A DNA stretch of 64,000 bases from Vibrio pacinii DSM 19139. GTDB taxonomy: Bacteria; Pseudomonadota; Gammaproteobacteria; Enterobacterales; Vibrionaceae. Shown in pieces: positions 1-9,342 of the stretch (position 1 is the stretch's first letter; the number at the start of each line of letters is the position of its first letter). The stretch lies in assembly GCF_000711795.1 (NCBI RefSeq), contig NZ_KL543976.1, positions 124,001-188,000 of the forward strand, given 5' to 3'. The notes beneath the pieces are model-generated. The model did no database searches. It saw only the letters and a list, made by a program, of their open reading frames with translations, and was not told the DNA's origin. The translations under genes and the position numbers were made by a program.

Positions 1-1566
1 CGTTTGAATGAAGAAGTTGAAAATCATGCACATGCTCGCAGGGCCGCAGAGCAAGCCAGTCGAGCTAAAAGCGCTTTCCTTGCCACCATGAGTCATGAAA
101 TCCGAACGCCTATGAATGGTGTGTTGGGCACCGCACAGTTGTTGAAAGATGCCGGTCTCAACCCCCAGCAAAGTTATTATGTTGATGTGATCAATCGTAG
201 CGGAACTCACTTGCTGGCCATTCTTAATGATGTGCTGGATTATTCAAAAATCGAAGCTGGTCATTTAGAAATACGCCCAGTGAATTTTAATTTGTATGCG
301 CTTATTGATGACATTACCCGTCTACATGATGGACGTGCGCAGGAAAAATCGATTGAGCTTAGTAATCTGATAGAAAGCGATGTTGCCAAGTTTTGGCTGG
401 GCGATGTTAATCGAATTAGTCAGGTATTGAACAACCTCGTCGGTAATGCGATTAAGTTTACTGAAGGCGGTCATGTAGATCTCTATGTCGCATGTGATCC
501 ACAGGTGCCGCAAAATATTACGTTTGAAGTAAGCGATACGGGGATAGGTATCGCTGAAGAAGCATTGCCGACGTTGTTTGATGCTTTCACTCAAGCCGGA
601 CCGAGCCACGCGAGCAAAGGGGGGACGGGACTAGGGCTCGCAATCAGTAAGCGAATTGTAGAGGCAATGGGCGGGCAACTTTATGTTGAGTCAACACGCC
701 ATAATGGCAGTCGTTTTTGGTTTACTGTGCCATTGCAGTTAGGTGAAGAGGTACGAGAGGTTGAAGTACTCCGTGACTGCAGCATTAAAGCAAAAGTGCT
801 GCTGGTGGAAGATAACCCGGTAAACTGCATGGTCGCAGAAGGTTTTCTTAACAGCATGGGACATGAAGTTAAAACCGCTGTTGATGGTGCCAGTGCGAAA
901 GAGATGTTTGCCCGTGAATCATTTGACATTGCATTGCTTGACATCAATCTGCCAGATTGCAATGGTGTAGAACTGCTTGCAGAACTTAAACAGAATGAGA
1001 AGAGTGGGAACATTAACAGGGCAATACCAGTGATTGCACTCTCAGCACATGTTTACAACGAAGAAGTAGCAAGTTATTTATCGGCAGGATTTGATGGTTA
1101 CCTGGCCAAACCTATTGATAAAAGTGCATTGTGCCAGCTTATTCAAAATAGTTTGGATGGCAAAAACTTACAGTTGGAACAAGATCGTCATCAACCAGTC
1201 AATGTAGAGGTGCCAACTGACACTGAGATCATTAACCCCAACGTGGTATTGGCGGATTTACAGGTGTTGGGTGAAGATAAAATGCGTGACCTTATTCAGT
1301 TGTTTGAACACGGGACAACGCAGATCTGCGCCGAGTTACAGTATGCTTACGATAATGGCAATGAACAGCAGGTCATTCAATTGGCGCATAAACTTAAAGG
1401 TTCTGCAGGCAGCCTAGGTTTGGGTGCGTTGTTTCAATTGTGTTTGAACATTGAGACGGCGTCACACCCTTTGAAAAGTTACCACGATCAGCAACACAAT
1501 TTGCGCGAGCTTGTTTTTGCCTCTTGTCAGGCTTTACACAAAACATTAAACACAGAGGTTGAATGA
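1..1566 (+). CDS. Hybrid sensor histidine kinase (HisKA-HATPase-REC-HPt), 5' end cut by window
   Basis: Partial gene: the open frame enters from the window edge, so the N-terminal sensor part is missing; numbering below counts from the TTG at position 4. Visible domains, in order, are the HisKA dimerisation domain with the phospho-accepting His31 in an SHEIRTPMNG motif, the HATPase domain with N box (NLVGNAIKF) and G boxes (DTGIGI, GTGLGLAI), a receiver domain with Asp313 in LLDINLPD, and a C-terminal HPt domain with His462 in AHKLKGSAGS. This is the ArcB/TorS-type four-step phosphorelay layout, so a separate response regulator elsewhere should be the final target. The stop codon overlaps the start of the downstream acetyltransferase gene by 4 bases, which suggests translational coupling. 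The signal sensed and the target cannot be told from this part. Confidence 0.93.
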   Translation, partial: RLNEEVENHAHARRAAEQASRAKSAFLATMSHEIRTPMNGVLGTAQLLKDAGLNPQQSYYVDVINRSGTHLLAILNDVLDYSKIEAGHLEIRPVNFNLYALIDDITRLHDGRAQEKSIELSNLIESDVAKFWLGDVNRISQVLNNLVGNAIKFTEGGHVDLYVACDPQVPQNITFEVSDTGIGIAEEALPTLFDAFTQAGPSHASKGGTGLGLAISKRIVEAMGGQLYVESTRHNGSRFWFTVPLQLGEEVREVEVLRDCSIKAKVLLVEDNPVNCMVAEGFLNSMGHEVKTAVDGASAKEMFARESFDIALLDINLPDCNGVELLAELKQNEKSGNINRAIPVIALSAHVYNEEVASYLSAGFDGYLAKPIDKSALCQLIQNSLDGKNLQLEQDRHQPVNVEVPTDTEIINPNVVLADLQVLGEDKMRDLIQLFEHGTTQICAELQYAYDNGNEQQVIQLAHKLKGSAGSLGLGALFQLCLNIETASHPLKSYHDQQHNLRELVFASCQALHKTLNTEVE

Positions 1567-2084
1567 ATCATTTAGAGTCCAAACAACTGGTAATGAACCC
1601 CATCACCGCGAAAGATTGGTCACTGTTCGAAAGACTGCATCAAGATGATGAAGTGATTCGCTATGCTTTTGATAAACCGACGACTGACGAAATTCGTCAG
1701 CGTTTTGAATCGCGTTTGCCTGTATGGCGTTGGCCAGACAAACATTGGTTGTGTTTAGTGATTCGCGAGAAGACGACGGGAGAGGCGATTGGTGTGACGG
1801 GATTATGTGTTTCTGAACAAAACCAACAGCAAGTGGAAGTCGGCTATCTTTTGCTGCCAGAGTTTCATGGTAAAGGCTATGGGACAGAATCTCTGATCAC
1901 GCTTATCCAACATGCAGCAAATCAACTACCGATAACAATCGTTAACGCCATTGTCACCGATGGTAATGTCGCTTCATGTAAAGTTCTTGAAAAAGCGGGT
2001 TTTTCTCTCAAAGAGCGAGAAAAAAATGCTTATCAGATTGGCGGCAAGTATTACGATGACCTGATTTATTGCTATCAGGTTTAA
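1563..2084 (+). CDS. GNAT family N-acetyltransferase (RimJ/RimL-like)
   Basis: A 173-residue single-domain GNAT protein. Features of the fold visible are the N-terminal region typical of RimJ/RimL-like enzymes, strand beta4 (QQVEVGYLLLPEFHGKGYGTES) with the acetyl-CoA pyrophosphate loop GKGYGT, and a late NVASCKVLEKAGF segment usual in this group. The family moves an acetyl group from acetyl-CoA to an amine, often the N-terminus of a protein or a small amine; the substrate here is unknown. It starts inside the last codons of the hybrid kinase (ATGA overlap), so the two are probably co-transcribed. A strong hairpin terminator follows at about 2154. Confidence 0.88.
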   Translation: MNHLESKQLVMNPITAKDWSLFERLHQDDEVIRYAFDKPTTDEIRQRFESRLPVWRWPDKHWLCLVIREKTTGEAIGVTGLCVSEQNQQQVEVGYLLLPEFHGKGYGTESLITLIQHAANQLPITIVNAIVTDGNVASCKVLEKAGFSLKEREKNAYQIGGKYYDDLIYCYQV

Positions 2085-2153
2085 TCAACAATGTCAGACC
2101 ACGGTTAGGTGAACTTTTATTAACCTATGATCGTATTTTGTTGCGCTAAGATG

Positions 2154-2183
2154 GTAAAAAAGCAGCGTAAGCTGCTTTTTTAC
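2154..2183. terminator. Bidirectional intrinsic terminator
   Basis: A perfect 13-base-pair stem (arms 2154-2166 and 2171-2183) with a GTAA loop, with A-rich left and T-rich right arms. It lies between two converging genes, the acetyltransferase and the aldehyde reductase, and can work in both directions. Confidence 0.85.
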
Positions 2184-2200
2184 TTAGAGCTGAATTAGTG

Positions 2201-3349
2201 TTAGCTAATCGCAAGCTCAAGGATTTTGCGACTTTGGGTTAAATCAATCGCTTGATTCTCACCTAAAGCGACCATACCGTGTTGCTCTAATTGCTTAACA
2301 ACAGTATCAACCGCTTCCTGCTTAGTACCCTGATAACCATTAAACTGAGTATCGACACCAAGCGACAAGTAGAATGCCTCTATTGCTTTAATGGTCTCTT
2401 CAGCTAGATTGTCAGAGTCAGCAAAGCCAAAGACATTTTTGCCCATTTGCTCAAGTTTGGCTTGCTTCACGGCAAACTGATTACGCAATAGCGAAGGTTG
2501 TACAATAGCCAATGATCTCGCATGGTCGACTGCCCAAAGAGCGGTAAACTCATGGCCGATCATATGCGTTGCCCAGTCTTGCGTAACACCCGAACCGATC
2601 AGACCGTTTAGAGCTTGGTTCGCTGTCCACATCAGGTTAGCGCGCCATTGATCGTTATCACGAGCGTCAAATTGTTCACCCAGTGTCTTTAAGTTACGCA
2701 ATAATGCTTCAGCATAACCGTCTTGAACCATTGCACCGTGGTCAGTGGTCAGGTACTGCTCGCACACGTGTACCCACGCGTCAACGATGCCGTTGATCAA
2801 CTGCTTTTCAGGCAACGTTTTCATTACATCAGGGTCCATCACGGCAAACTTAGGCTGCACATGAGGCGTCATAAACGGAAGTTTATCGTGAGTTTCAGCT
2901 TTGGTAACCACCGCACCCATATTCGACTCAGAACCCGTCGCGGGTAGGGTTAGAATTGCGCCAATTGGAATGGCTGCTGTCACTTGGTGTTTGCCAACCA
3001 TAATGTCCCAGCCGTCACCGTCATATTTTGCGGCAGCGGCGACATATTTTGAACCATCGATAACAGAGCCACCACCAACAGCAAGAATAAAGTCAATGTC
3101 TTGTTCTTTGGCGATCGCGACAGCTTTGTCGAGGGTTTCTTTGGTCGGGTTTGGCTCGACACCAGAAAACTCAGACCATTGATGATGAGCAAGTGCTTGG
3201 CTGACTTGGTCATAAACGCCATTGCGTTTGATAGAGCCACCACCATAGATCACCAAAACTTTCTGATCGGTTGGAATCACCGATTCAATCGTTTTGATTT
3301 GGCCTTGACCGAAATGAATTTGTGTTGGATTTACGTAGGAAAATTGCAT
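2201..3349 (-). CDS. yqhD: YqhD-type iron-containing alcohol dehydrogenase / NADPH-dependent aldehyde reductase
   Basis: A 382-residue group III (metal-dependent) alcohol dehydrogenase most like E. coli YqhD, a cytoplasmic enzyme that reduces toxic short aldehydes with NADPH. The nucleotide-binding motif GGGSVIDGSK lies near residues 92-101, and the metal ligands expected for the family are visible as Asp and His in GIVDAWVH and the two His in the GHEFTALWAVDH segment. Length matches the family. It is divergent from an AraC-type regulator that resembles YqhC, as in E. coli where YqhC activates yqhD in response to aldehydes. The start is supported by a GAGG sequence upstream. Confidence 0.88.
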   Translation of the reverse strand: MQFSYVNPTQIHFGQGQIKTIESVIPTDQKVLVIYGGGSIKRNGVYDQVSQALAHHQWSEFSGVEPNPTKETLDKAVAIAKEQDIDFILAVGGGSVIDGSKYVAAAAKYDGDGWDIMVGKHQVTAAIPIGAILTLPATGSESNMGAVVTKAETHDKLPFMTPHVQPKFAVMDPDVMKTLPEKQLINGIVDAWVHVCEQYLTTDHGAMVQDGYAEALLRNLKTLGEQFDARDNDQWRANLMWTANQALNGLIGSGVTQDWATHMIGHEFTALWAVDHARSLAIVQPSLLRNQFAVKQAKLEQMGKNVFGFADSDNLAEETIKAIEAFYLSLGVDTQFNGYQGTKQEAVDTVVKQLEQHGMVALGENQAIDLTQSRKILELAIS

Positions 3350-3412
3350 GGTAATTTTGCCTCTTGCTTCCGTGTTGGAATGTATTGTTTAACTTCATTA
3401 TGCATATTAGTC

Positions 3413-3438
3413 TTGACTTTGGTCTAGATAAAGGTCAA
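3413..3438. promoter_or_regulatory. Imperfect inverted repeat in the yqhD / AraC-regulator intergenic region
   Basis: A left arm TTGACTTT and a right arm AAAGGTCAA face each other across 9 bases in the 143-base region between the divergent genes. It is placed where a regulator of both genes could bind. The match between the arms is incomplete, so the assignment is tentative. Confidence 0.3.
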
Positions 3439-3492
3439 TTTCTCTGAATGTTTTGCCTATTTCTATTTTTTAATGAAAGAGAGTATTTACTT

Positions 3493-4377
3493 ATGTCTTT
3501 GGCTGATTGGATGAAGCTCTATGTTGAGCAAAAAAATCTATCGAATTTAGAAGGGATCACCACGACGGAAATCGACGGCGTTCATTTCTACCGCAGCAGT
3601 CAAGGTAATCAACGTCAGCCTTTCGTTTATCAATCCGGTTTGATTGTTTTGGGCCAAGGGACTAAAAACATCTATCTTGGTAACCAACCTGTACATTATG
3701 GCCCCGATGACTATTTAGTGGTCGGTGTACCTATGCCGCTTGAGTGTGAAGCGATCACTGATAATGGTGAACCTTTGCTAGGATTGAGTATTGATATTGA
3801 CGCACAAGTTTTACATCGGCTAGTTAATAAGCTTGAAACGCGAGGTTGCTACAATCCATGTAAAGACTCAGGAGCTAAGTCAGGTTTAAAATCAGTCGCA
3901 ATGGACAATGAAATGCTCGATGTGTGTCAACGTTTAATGAAAGCGCTGTGTAACCCTATAGAGGCTTCAATCTTGGGCGATAGCTTAATGGAAGAAGTCA
4001 CTTTTCGTGCGCTGATGAGTAAAGAAGGACACGTATTGTTTGACTTGGCGCGTCATGAAGGTCATTACGCGCGCGTGGCTAAAGCATTAGATTATCTGCA
4101 TAGGAACTACACCAATACAGTCACAGTGCAAGATCTTGCCCAAACCGCCAATATGAGTGTTTCCGCGTTTCATCAAGCATTCAGAAGCGTCACATTGGCG
4201 TCACCGATTCAATACATTAAAAAAGTTCGTCTCAATAAAGCGCGTGAGTTAATTCAATTAGAAGGTGTAAAGGTGGGAGATGCGGCGCGTTTAGTCGGGT
4301 ACAACAGCACATCGCAGTTCTCGCGTGAATTCAAACGTCATTTCAACTTAACACCAACCGAAAACAGTGTTGGTTAA
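3493..4377 (+). CDS. AraC family transcriptional regulator (YqhC-like)
   Basis: I chose the ATG at 3493 (294 residues) because a GAGAG-rich ribosome binding site lies about ten bases upstream; the frame stays open back to 3448 but that extension is hydrophobic and atypical. The N-terminal AraC_N ligand-binding half (about residues 15-190) is followed by two helix-turn-helix motifs at the C-terminus (TVQDLAQTANMSVSAFHQAF and VGDAARLVGYNSTSQFSREFKRHF). E. coli YqhC, which activates yqhD and senses aldehydes, has this layout and the same divergent position. Regulation of the neighbouring aldehyde reductase is therefore a reasonable inference, not something shown here. Confidence 0.87.
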   Translation: MSLADWMKLYVEQKNLSNLEGITTTEIDGVHFYRSSQGNQRQPFVYQSGLIVLGQGTKNIYLGNQPVHYGPDDYLVVGVPMPLECEAITDNGEPLLGLSIDIDAQVLHRLVNKLETRGCYNPCKDSGAKSGLKSVAMDNEMLDVCQRLMKALCNPIEASILGDSLMEEVTFRALMSKEGHVLFDLARHEGHYARVAKALDYLHRNYTNTVTVQDLAQTANMSVSAFHQAFRSVTLASPIQYIKKVRLNKARELIQLEGVKVGDAARLVGYNSTSQFSREFKRHFNLTPTENSVG

Positions 4378-4750
4378 AATAGGGAAATGGTTTTTAACAC
4401 TCTTACTGTGTTTTTTTTCTTTAGTTTGAGTAGCATAAGCAAAGAGAATTATTCTCGTTACCCCTATAGGAGATCTAGTCAATCTTCTAGCTATAAGCCT
4501 CTTTATGTTGAAATGAAGAGGCTTATTTTTTATCGTTCGAATTAAATCGAATATTAGTTATCGATACAAAATAAGTGTGATGTTGTTGCAAATGAGATCA
4601 CTCTGTTTGCGAGGCATTTTGGATTGTCACGATTCTTATCGTGTTATTTTCTCGATCTTATCTAATGTTATTTCACGAAGTGTTTTAAGTGTCCAATACG
4701 AAATTGAACAAATTTAATATTTCTAAACAATAACTTAAGGATAGAACAAA
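4378..4750. other. 373-base intergenic region upstream of the chitodextrinase
   Basis: Contains the terminator at 4493-4531 and an AT-rich stretch that must carry the chitodextrinase promoter. I found no certain CRP or other operator; there is an isolated TGTGA half site near 4576. A small open frame at 4387-4545 runs through the terminator and is not believed. Confidence 0.5.
4493..4531 (+). terminator. Intrinsic terminator after the AraC-type regulator
   Basis: An 11-base-pair stem (4493-4503 with 4516-4526, arms ATAAGCCTCTT and AAGAGGCTTAT) followed by a T run on the plus strand. Confidence 0.8.
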
Positions 4751-7700
4751 ATGCATAAGTCAAAAGTGAACATGGCTAAGAGAGTTTTTACTCTGAGTAC
4801 GCTTAGCGCATCGTGTTTGATGGCGTTCAACAGTTACGCAGCGATTGATTGCACCCCATTGGGTGATTGGGACTCAGCAACAATTTACAACACGGGTGAT
4901 CAGGTCACACATTCAGGTCAAGCGTACCAAGCGAATTATTGGACGCAAGGAAATGATCCGCTACAAACCTCAGGTGAGTGGGGACACTGGAAGAATCTAG
5001 GCAGTTGTGACACAGGGGCGTCAAACCAAGCCCCAACGGTCAATTTAACGGCGCCATTAGCCAACGCTGCTTTTAGCGAAGGTGAGGTAGTGACACTATC
5101 GGCCGATGCGCTAGACACAGATGGCGAGGTGGTTAACGTTGAGTTTTTACTTGATGGAGTGGTGGTTGCACAAGCGAATAGTGCACCTTATGTTTCATCA
5201 TGGGTTGCTAGCGTGGGCTCGCATCAAATTAGTGCAGTGGCTACCGATGATAAAGGTGCAACCAGTGTATTAAGTAGCGTTGACATTCTTGTTGATAGTG
5301 CAACGCCCGGTAACGAAGCTCCGAACGTTGAGCTTACTTTGTCTGCAACAGTTGTTGATGTCGGCAGTGTGGTTACCTTATCGGCCAATGCCGTTGACAG
5401 CGATGGCACCATTGATAAGGTTGATTTCTATGTTGCTGGCACACTAGTCGGCAGCGCAGCGGCAGCGCCTTATCGTTTAGACTACACCACCACCAGTTCT
5501 GGCACTGTGTCTGTTTATGCCAAAGCAACCGACAACGTAGGGGCGAGCACAAACTCGGTATCTGCAAGTCTCAAAGTTAATGGCTTACCAACGGTGTCAA
5601 ACTGTCGCCCTGATGGCTTGTATCAAACTCAAGGTATTGATGTCCCTTACTGCACTACCTACGATGAAGAAGGTCGAGAATTAATGGGCGCCGATCATCC
5701 AAGGCGTGTCATTGGTTACTTTACCAGTTGGCGTTCAGGAGACGATCCTCAAGCGGCATATTTAGTCAAAGATATTCCATGGGAACAGTTAACACACATC
5801 AACTATGCCTTTGTTGGCATAGGTTCTGACGGTAAGGTTAACCTAGGTGATGTGAATGATCCGAATAACGCCGCAACGGGTAAAGAGTGGCCAGGGGTAG
5901 AGATTGACCCTACATTGGGTTTCAAAGGCCACTTTGGTGCGTTAGCGACCTACAAAAAACGTTTTGACGTCAAGACACTTATTTCTATTGGTGGTTGGGC
6001 TGAAACGGGTGGTCACTTTGGTGCAGATGGTAATCGTGTTGCTGATGGCGGCTTCTATACCATGACCACCAATGCTGACGGTTCAATCAACCATGCCGGT
6101 ATTGAAAAATTTGCTGCATCAGCGGTTGAAATGATGCGCACTTATCAATTTGACGGCTTAGATATCGACTATGAGTATCCGACCTCTATGGCTGGCGCGG
6201 GAAATCCATACGATAAAGATTTCATGGAACCTCGTCGTCAATACTTGTGGGCATCTTATCAAGAGTTGATGAAAGTGCTGCGTGAAAAATTGGATGTTGC
6301 TTCAGCGCAAGATGGTAACCACTACATGCTGACTATTGCCGCACCATCATCGGGTTATCTGTTACGTGGTATGGAAACATTTGATGTCACGAAGTACCTC
6401 GACTACGTCAATATCATGTCTTACGACTTACATGGCGCTTGGAATGATCATGTCGGCCATAACGCAGCATTGTACGATACAGGCGAAGACTCAGAGTTAG
6501 CCCAATGGAACGTTTATGGTACGGCTGCATATGGTGGCATTGGTTACCTTAATACTGACTGGGCTTATCACTATTTCCGTGGCTCAATGCCAGCGGGCCG
6601 TATTAATATTGGTGTCCCTTACTATACGCGTGGTTGGCAAGGCGTGACGGGTGGCACCAATGGCTTATGGGGACGAGCCGCGCTTCCTGATCAAACTCAG
6701 TGTCCACAAGGTACCGGTGAAGGCGAAAAGAACAATTGTGGTAACGGCGCAATAGGCATTGATAACATGTGGCACGATACCGATCCGAAAGGTAACGAAA
6801 TGGGGGCGGGATCAGGTCCAATGTGGCATGCGAAGAACCTCGAGAACGGTATTTTTGGTTCGTATGCTCAGGCGTATAATCTTGATCCTGTCAATAATGC
6901 CGATGATCGTTTAGTAGGGAACTATTCTCGCCACTATGACAGCGTAGCCGTTGCGCCTTGGCTTTGGAACGCAGAGAAGGGGGTATTCCTTTCTACCGAA
7001 GATCAAGCATCGGTATCGGTTAAAGCTGACTACGTTATCGACAAAGAAATTGGCGGCATTATGTTCTGGGAGCTGGCGGGCGACTATAACTGTTATGTAC
7101 TCGATGCGAACGGTCAACGTGGCGCGGTTGATACCACTGAGCAAGCGTGTCAGAGCGGTAACGGTGAATACCACATGGGTAACACCATGACCAAAGCAAT
7201 GTACGACAAGTTTAAATCAGCAACTCCTTATGGCAATAAAGTTGCAACCAATGCGATTGCAAGTGAAACGGTTGATATTTCTGTGGCAATTGGTGGCTTT
7301 AAAGTCGGCGATCAAAACTACCCAATCAATCCGAAAGTGACCTTTACTAATAATACTGGTCAAGCCATTCCTGGTGGGACTGAGTTCCAATTTGATATTC
7401 CGGTTTCGGCGCCAGACAATGCCAAAGATCAATCCGGAGGCGGGTTGGCTGTCATCGCATCGGGTCATTCACGATCAAATAACGTTGGTGGTTTAGACGG
7501 TACGATGCACCGAGTTGCGTTCAGCCTTCCGGCATGGAAAGAGTTACCCGCTGGTGGTAGTTATGAACTCGATATGGTGTATTACTTGCCAATTTCGGGA
7601 CCGGCCAATTATTCAGTCAATCTCAGCGGGGTCGATTACGCCTTTAAGTTCGAACAACCGGATTTGCCTGTTGCCGATTTATCTGTAGGGAACGGTGATC

Positions 7701-7903
7701 CTTCAGGCGGTGACAACGGTGGCGATACCGGCGGAGATACTGGCTCTGGTAGTGTGACACCTTGGCAGCCTGGTGTCACTCAAGCGACGAACGGTGAAAC
7801 CTATTCGTACAACGGTAAGTGTTTTGTCGCGCAAAATAGCCCAGGAACGTGGGAGTCACCGACTCAGTCAAACTGGTTCTGGAATGAGGTTCCTTGCTCG
7901 TAA
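4751..7903 (+). CDS. Secreted GH18 chitodextrinase (endo-acting chitin oligosaccharide hydrolase)
   Basis: A 1050-residue exported enzyme. After a signal peptide (residues about 1-33) come a CBM5/12 chitin-binding domain (about 34-88, aromatic-rich, [13 protein letters not shown] type), two Ig/PKD-like repeats (about 92-280), the GH18 barrel (about 310-810) with the signature DGLDIDYE, in which Glu475 is the catalytic acid, a further beta-rich domain, a Gly/Asp linker, and a second CBM5/12 ending at the C-terminus. Size and layout match the Vibrio furnissii endo I chitodextrinase and the V. cholerae protein encoded beside glgC. It should act in the periplasm or outside the cell, cutting soluble chitin oligosaccharides to di- and trimers. 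Some closely related proteins are annotated simply as chitinase. Confidence 0.93.
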   Translation: MHKSKVNMAKRVFTLSTLSASCLMAFNSYAAIDCTPLGDWDSATIYNTGDQVTHSGQAYQANYWTQGNDPLQTSGEWGHWKNLGSCDTGASNQAPTVNLTAPLANAAFSEGEVVTLSADALDTDGEVVNVEFLLDGVVVAQANSAPYVSSWVASVGSHQISAVATDDKGATSVLSSVDILVDSATPGNEAPNVELTLSATVVDVGSVVTLSANAVDSDGTIDKVDFYVAGTLVGSAAAAPYRLDYTTTSSGTVSVYAKATDNVGASTNSVSASLKVNGLPTVSNCRPDGLYQTQGIDVPYCTTYDEEGRELMGADHPRRVIGYFTSWRSGDDPQAAYLVKDIPWEQLTHINYAFVGIGSDGKVNLGDVNDPNNAATGKEWPGVEIDPTLGFKGHFGALATYKKRFDVKTLISIGGWAETGGHFGADGNRVADGGFYTMTTNADGSINHAGIEKFAASAVEMMRTYQFDGLDIDYEYPTSMAGAGNPYDKDFMEPRRQYLWASYQELMKVLREKLDVASAQDGNHYMLTIAAPSSGYLLRGMETFDVTKYLDYVNIMSYDLHGAWNDHVGHNAALYDTGEDSELAQWNVYGTAAYGGIGYLNTDWAYHYFRGSMPAGRINIGVPYYTRGWQGVTGGTNGLWGRAALPDQTQCPQGTGEGEKNNCGNGAIGIDNMWHDTDPKGNEMGAGSGPMWHAKNLENGIFGSYAQAYNLDPVNNADDRLVGNYSRHYDSVAVAPWLWNAEKGVFLSTEDQASVSVKADYVIDKEIGGIMFWELAGDYNCYVLDANGQRGAVDTTEQACQSGNGEYHMGNTMTKAMYDKFKSATPYGNKVATNAIASETVDISVAIGGFKVGDQNYPINPKVTFTNNTGQAIPGGTEFQFDIPVSAPDNAKDQSGGGLAVIASGHSRSNNVGGLDGTMHRVAFSLPAWKELPAGGSYELDMVYYLPISGPANYSVNLSGVDYAFKFEQPDLPVADLSVGNGDPSGGDNGGDTGGDTGSGSVTPWQPGVTQATNGETYSYNGKCFVAQNSPGTWESPTQSNWFWNEVPCS

Positions 7904-7935
7904 CACATTTGCTCGTAACTGGTAAATAAACACAC

Positions 7936-7963
7936 GGCCTTGGTTTATCCAAGGCCTTTTTTT
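7936..7963 (+). terminator. Intrinsic terminator after the chitodextrinase
   Basis: Stem GGCCTTGG / CCAAGGCC with a five-base loop, then seven T on the plus strand. Confidence 0.88.
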
Positions 7964-7969
7964 GCGGTA

Positions 7970-9184
7970 TTAGAACTGGTAACTCTCAGGAACAACAACA
8001 ATGCCGCTTTCTGAAATGTGGAAGCGTTTCGCGTCTTCGACTCGATTCAATCCAATTTCTGTATGCGCTGGGATCTTGACGTGTTTATCAATGATACAGT
8101 TAACTAATTTACACCCTTCACCAACGTTGACACTGTCAAATAAAATACTGTCTACGATCGTTGCGCTGTCTTCAATCTGCACGTTGGATGAGATAATTGA
8201 GTGTTGTACTGACCCGCCTGAATTAATCACACCACTGGCGATGATCGAGTTAATAAAGATGCCTTCATTCCCCGTCGCCGAAGAAACCGTACGCGCTGGC
8301 GGTAGTTGAGCTTCATAGGTTCGAATCCCCCAATTGGGTTGATACAGATTCATCGGAGGAACGGGTTCAAGTAAATCCATATTGGCTTGATAAAATGAAT
8401 CTATCGTGCCGACATCGCGCCAATAGCAATCGCGCGCCACACGCCCTCGATCAGAGCAGAAGTTGTAAGCATAAACTTGTTGTTCATCAATTAGTTTTGG
8501 AATGACGTCATTGCCAAAATCATGTGACGATTGTTGGTCATTAGCGTCTTGGCGTAGAACCCGACGCAGGGTGTCCATTTCGAAGATATAAATCCCCATC
8601 GACGCTAAACACTTTTCACTATTATTGGGCATAGGTTGAGGTGACTGGGGCTTTTCACTGAAAGTTTCTACCCGATTTTGCTCGTTGATCGACAACACTC
8701 CGAATGACGACGCCTCTTTGAGAGGGACGGCCATCGAGGCGATGGTCAGTTTGGCGTCATTTTCAATGTGAGCCTTTAACATTTCGGCGTAATCCATACG
8801 ATAAATATGATCGCCAGATAGGACAATCACATGTTTCGCCTCACTGCGTTCCAGTAACCACAGATTGTGATAGATCGCGTCCGCTGTCCCTTCGTACCAT
8901 TTACCACCACCGCGCATTTGTGGAGGAACAACGGTGACAAACTCCCCGAGCTCTGGATTGAAAATAGACCAGCCATCGCGGAGGTGTTTTTGTAATGAGT
9001 GCGATTTGTATTGGGTCAGTACGAGAATTTGACGTAGCCCTGAGTGAAGGCAGTTAGTAAGGGTAAAATCAATGATGCGATATTTGCCCCCAAATGGAAC
9101 AGCTGGTTTGGCACGGTCATCAGTTAGGGGGCTTAATCGTGAACCCATACCGCCAGCTAATATAACGGTGAGTACATCTTGCAT
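7970..9184 (-). CDS. glgC: Glucose-1-phosphate adenylyltransferase (ADP-glucose pyrophosphorylase)
   Basis: Makes ADP-glucose from ATP and glucose-1-phosphate, the first committed step of glycogen synthesis. The N-terminal nucleotidyltransferase motif [14 protein letters not shown], the [15 protein letters not shown] segment and a C-terminal left-handed beta-helix region with hexapeptide-like repeats (about residues 300-390) are all present. I take the ATG at 9184 (404 residues) because GGAG lies six bases before it; the frame also allows a start at 9196. It converges with the chitodextrinase gene. No other glycogen genes are in the window, so this may be a second, unlinked copy as in V. cholerae, which has two glgC genes. 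Confidence 0.93.
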   Translation of the reverse strand: MQDVLTVILAGGMGSRLSPLTDDRAKPAVPFGGKYRIIDFTLTNCLHSGLRQILVLTQYKSHSLQKHLRDGWSIFNPELGEFVTVVPPQMRGGGKWYEGTADAIYHNLWLLERSEAKHVIVLSGDHIYRMDYAEMLKAHIENDAKLTIASMAVPLKEASSFGVLSINEQNRVETFSEKPQSPQPMPNNSEKCLASMGIYIFEMDTLRRVLRQDANDQQSSHDFGNDVIPKLIDEQQVYAYNFCSDRGRVARDCYWRDVGTIDSFYQANMDLLEPVPPMNLYQPNWGIRTYEAQLPPARTVSSATGNEGIFINSIIASGVINSGGSVQHSIISSNVQIEDSATIVDSILFDSVNVGEGCKLVNCIIDKHVKIPAHTEIGLNRVEDAKRFHISESGIVVVPESYQF

Positions 9185-9342
9185 GAGTATCTCCATATAG
9201 CGCGTCGAGGAAGGAATGTAGGTATTAAGCGTAGTTCAAGAATTGAGCCAACAACAAAACGACCTTGGCATAAGGGATAGAGCCAAGCGCAGTGAAAGCA
9301 CTGATACTTTATGGTGCACTCGCCAGTGCAGGCGCACCAAAC

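Noticed and set aside
4387..4545. A 52-codon open frame with a hydrophobic start upstream of the chitodextrinase
   Set aside because: It runs through a clear intrinsic terminator, and the ribosome site is poor.
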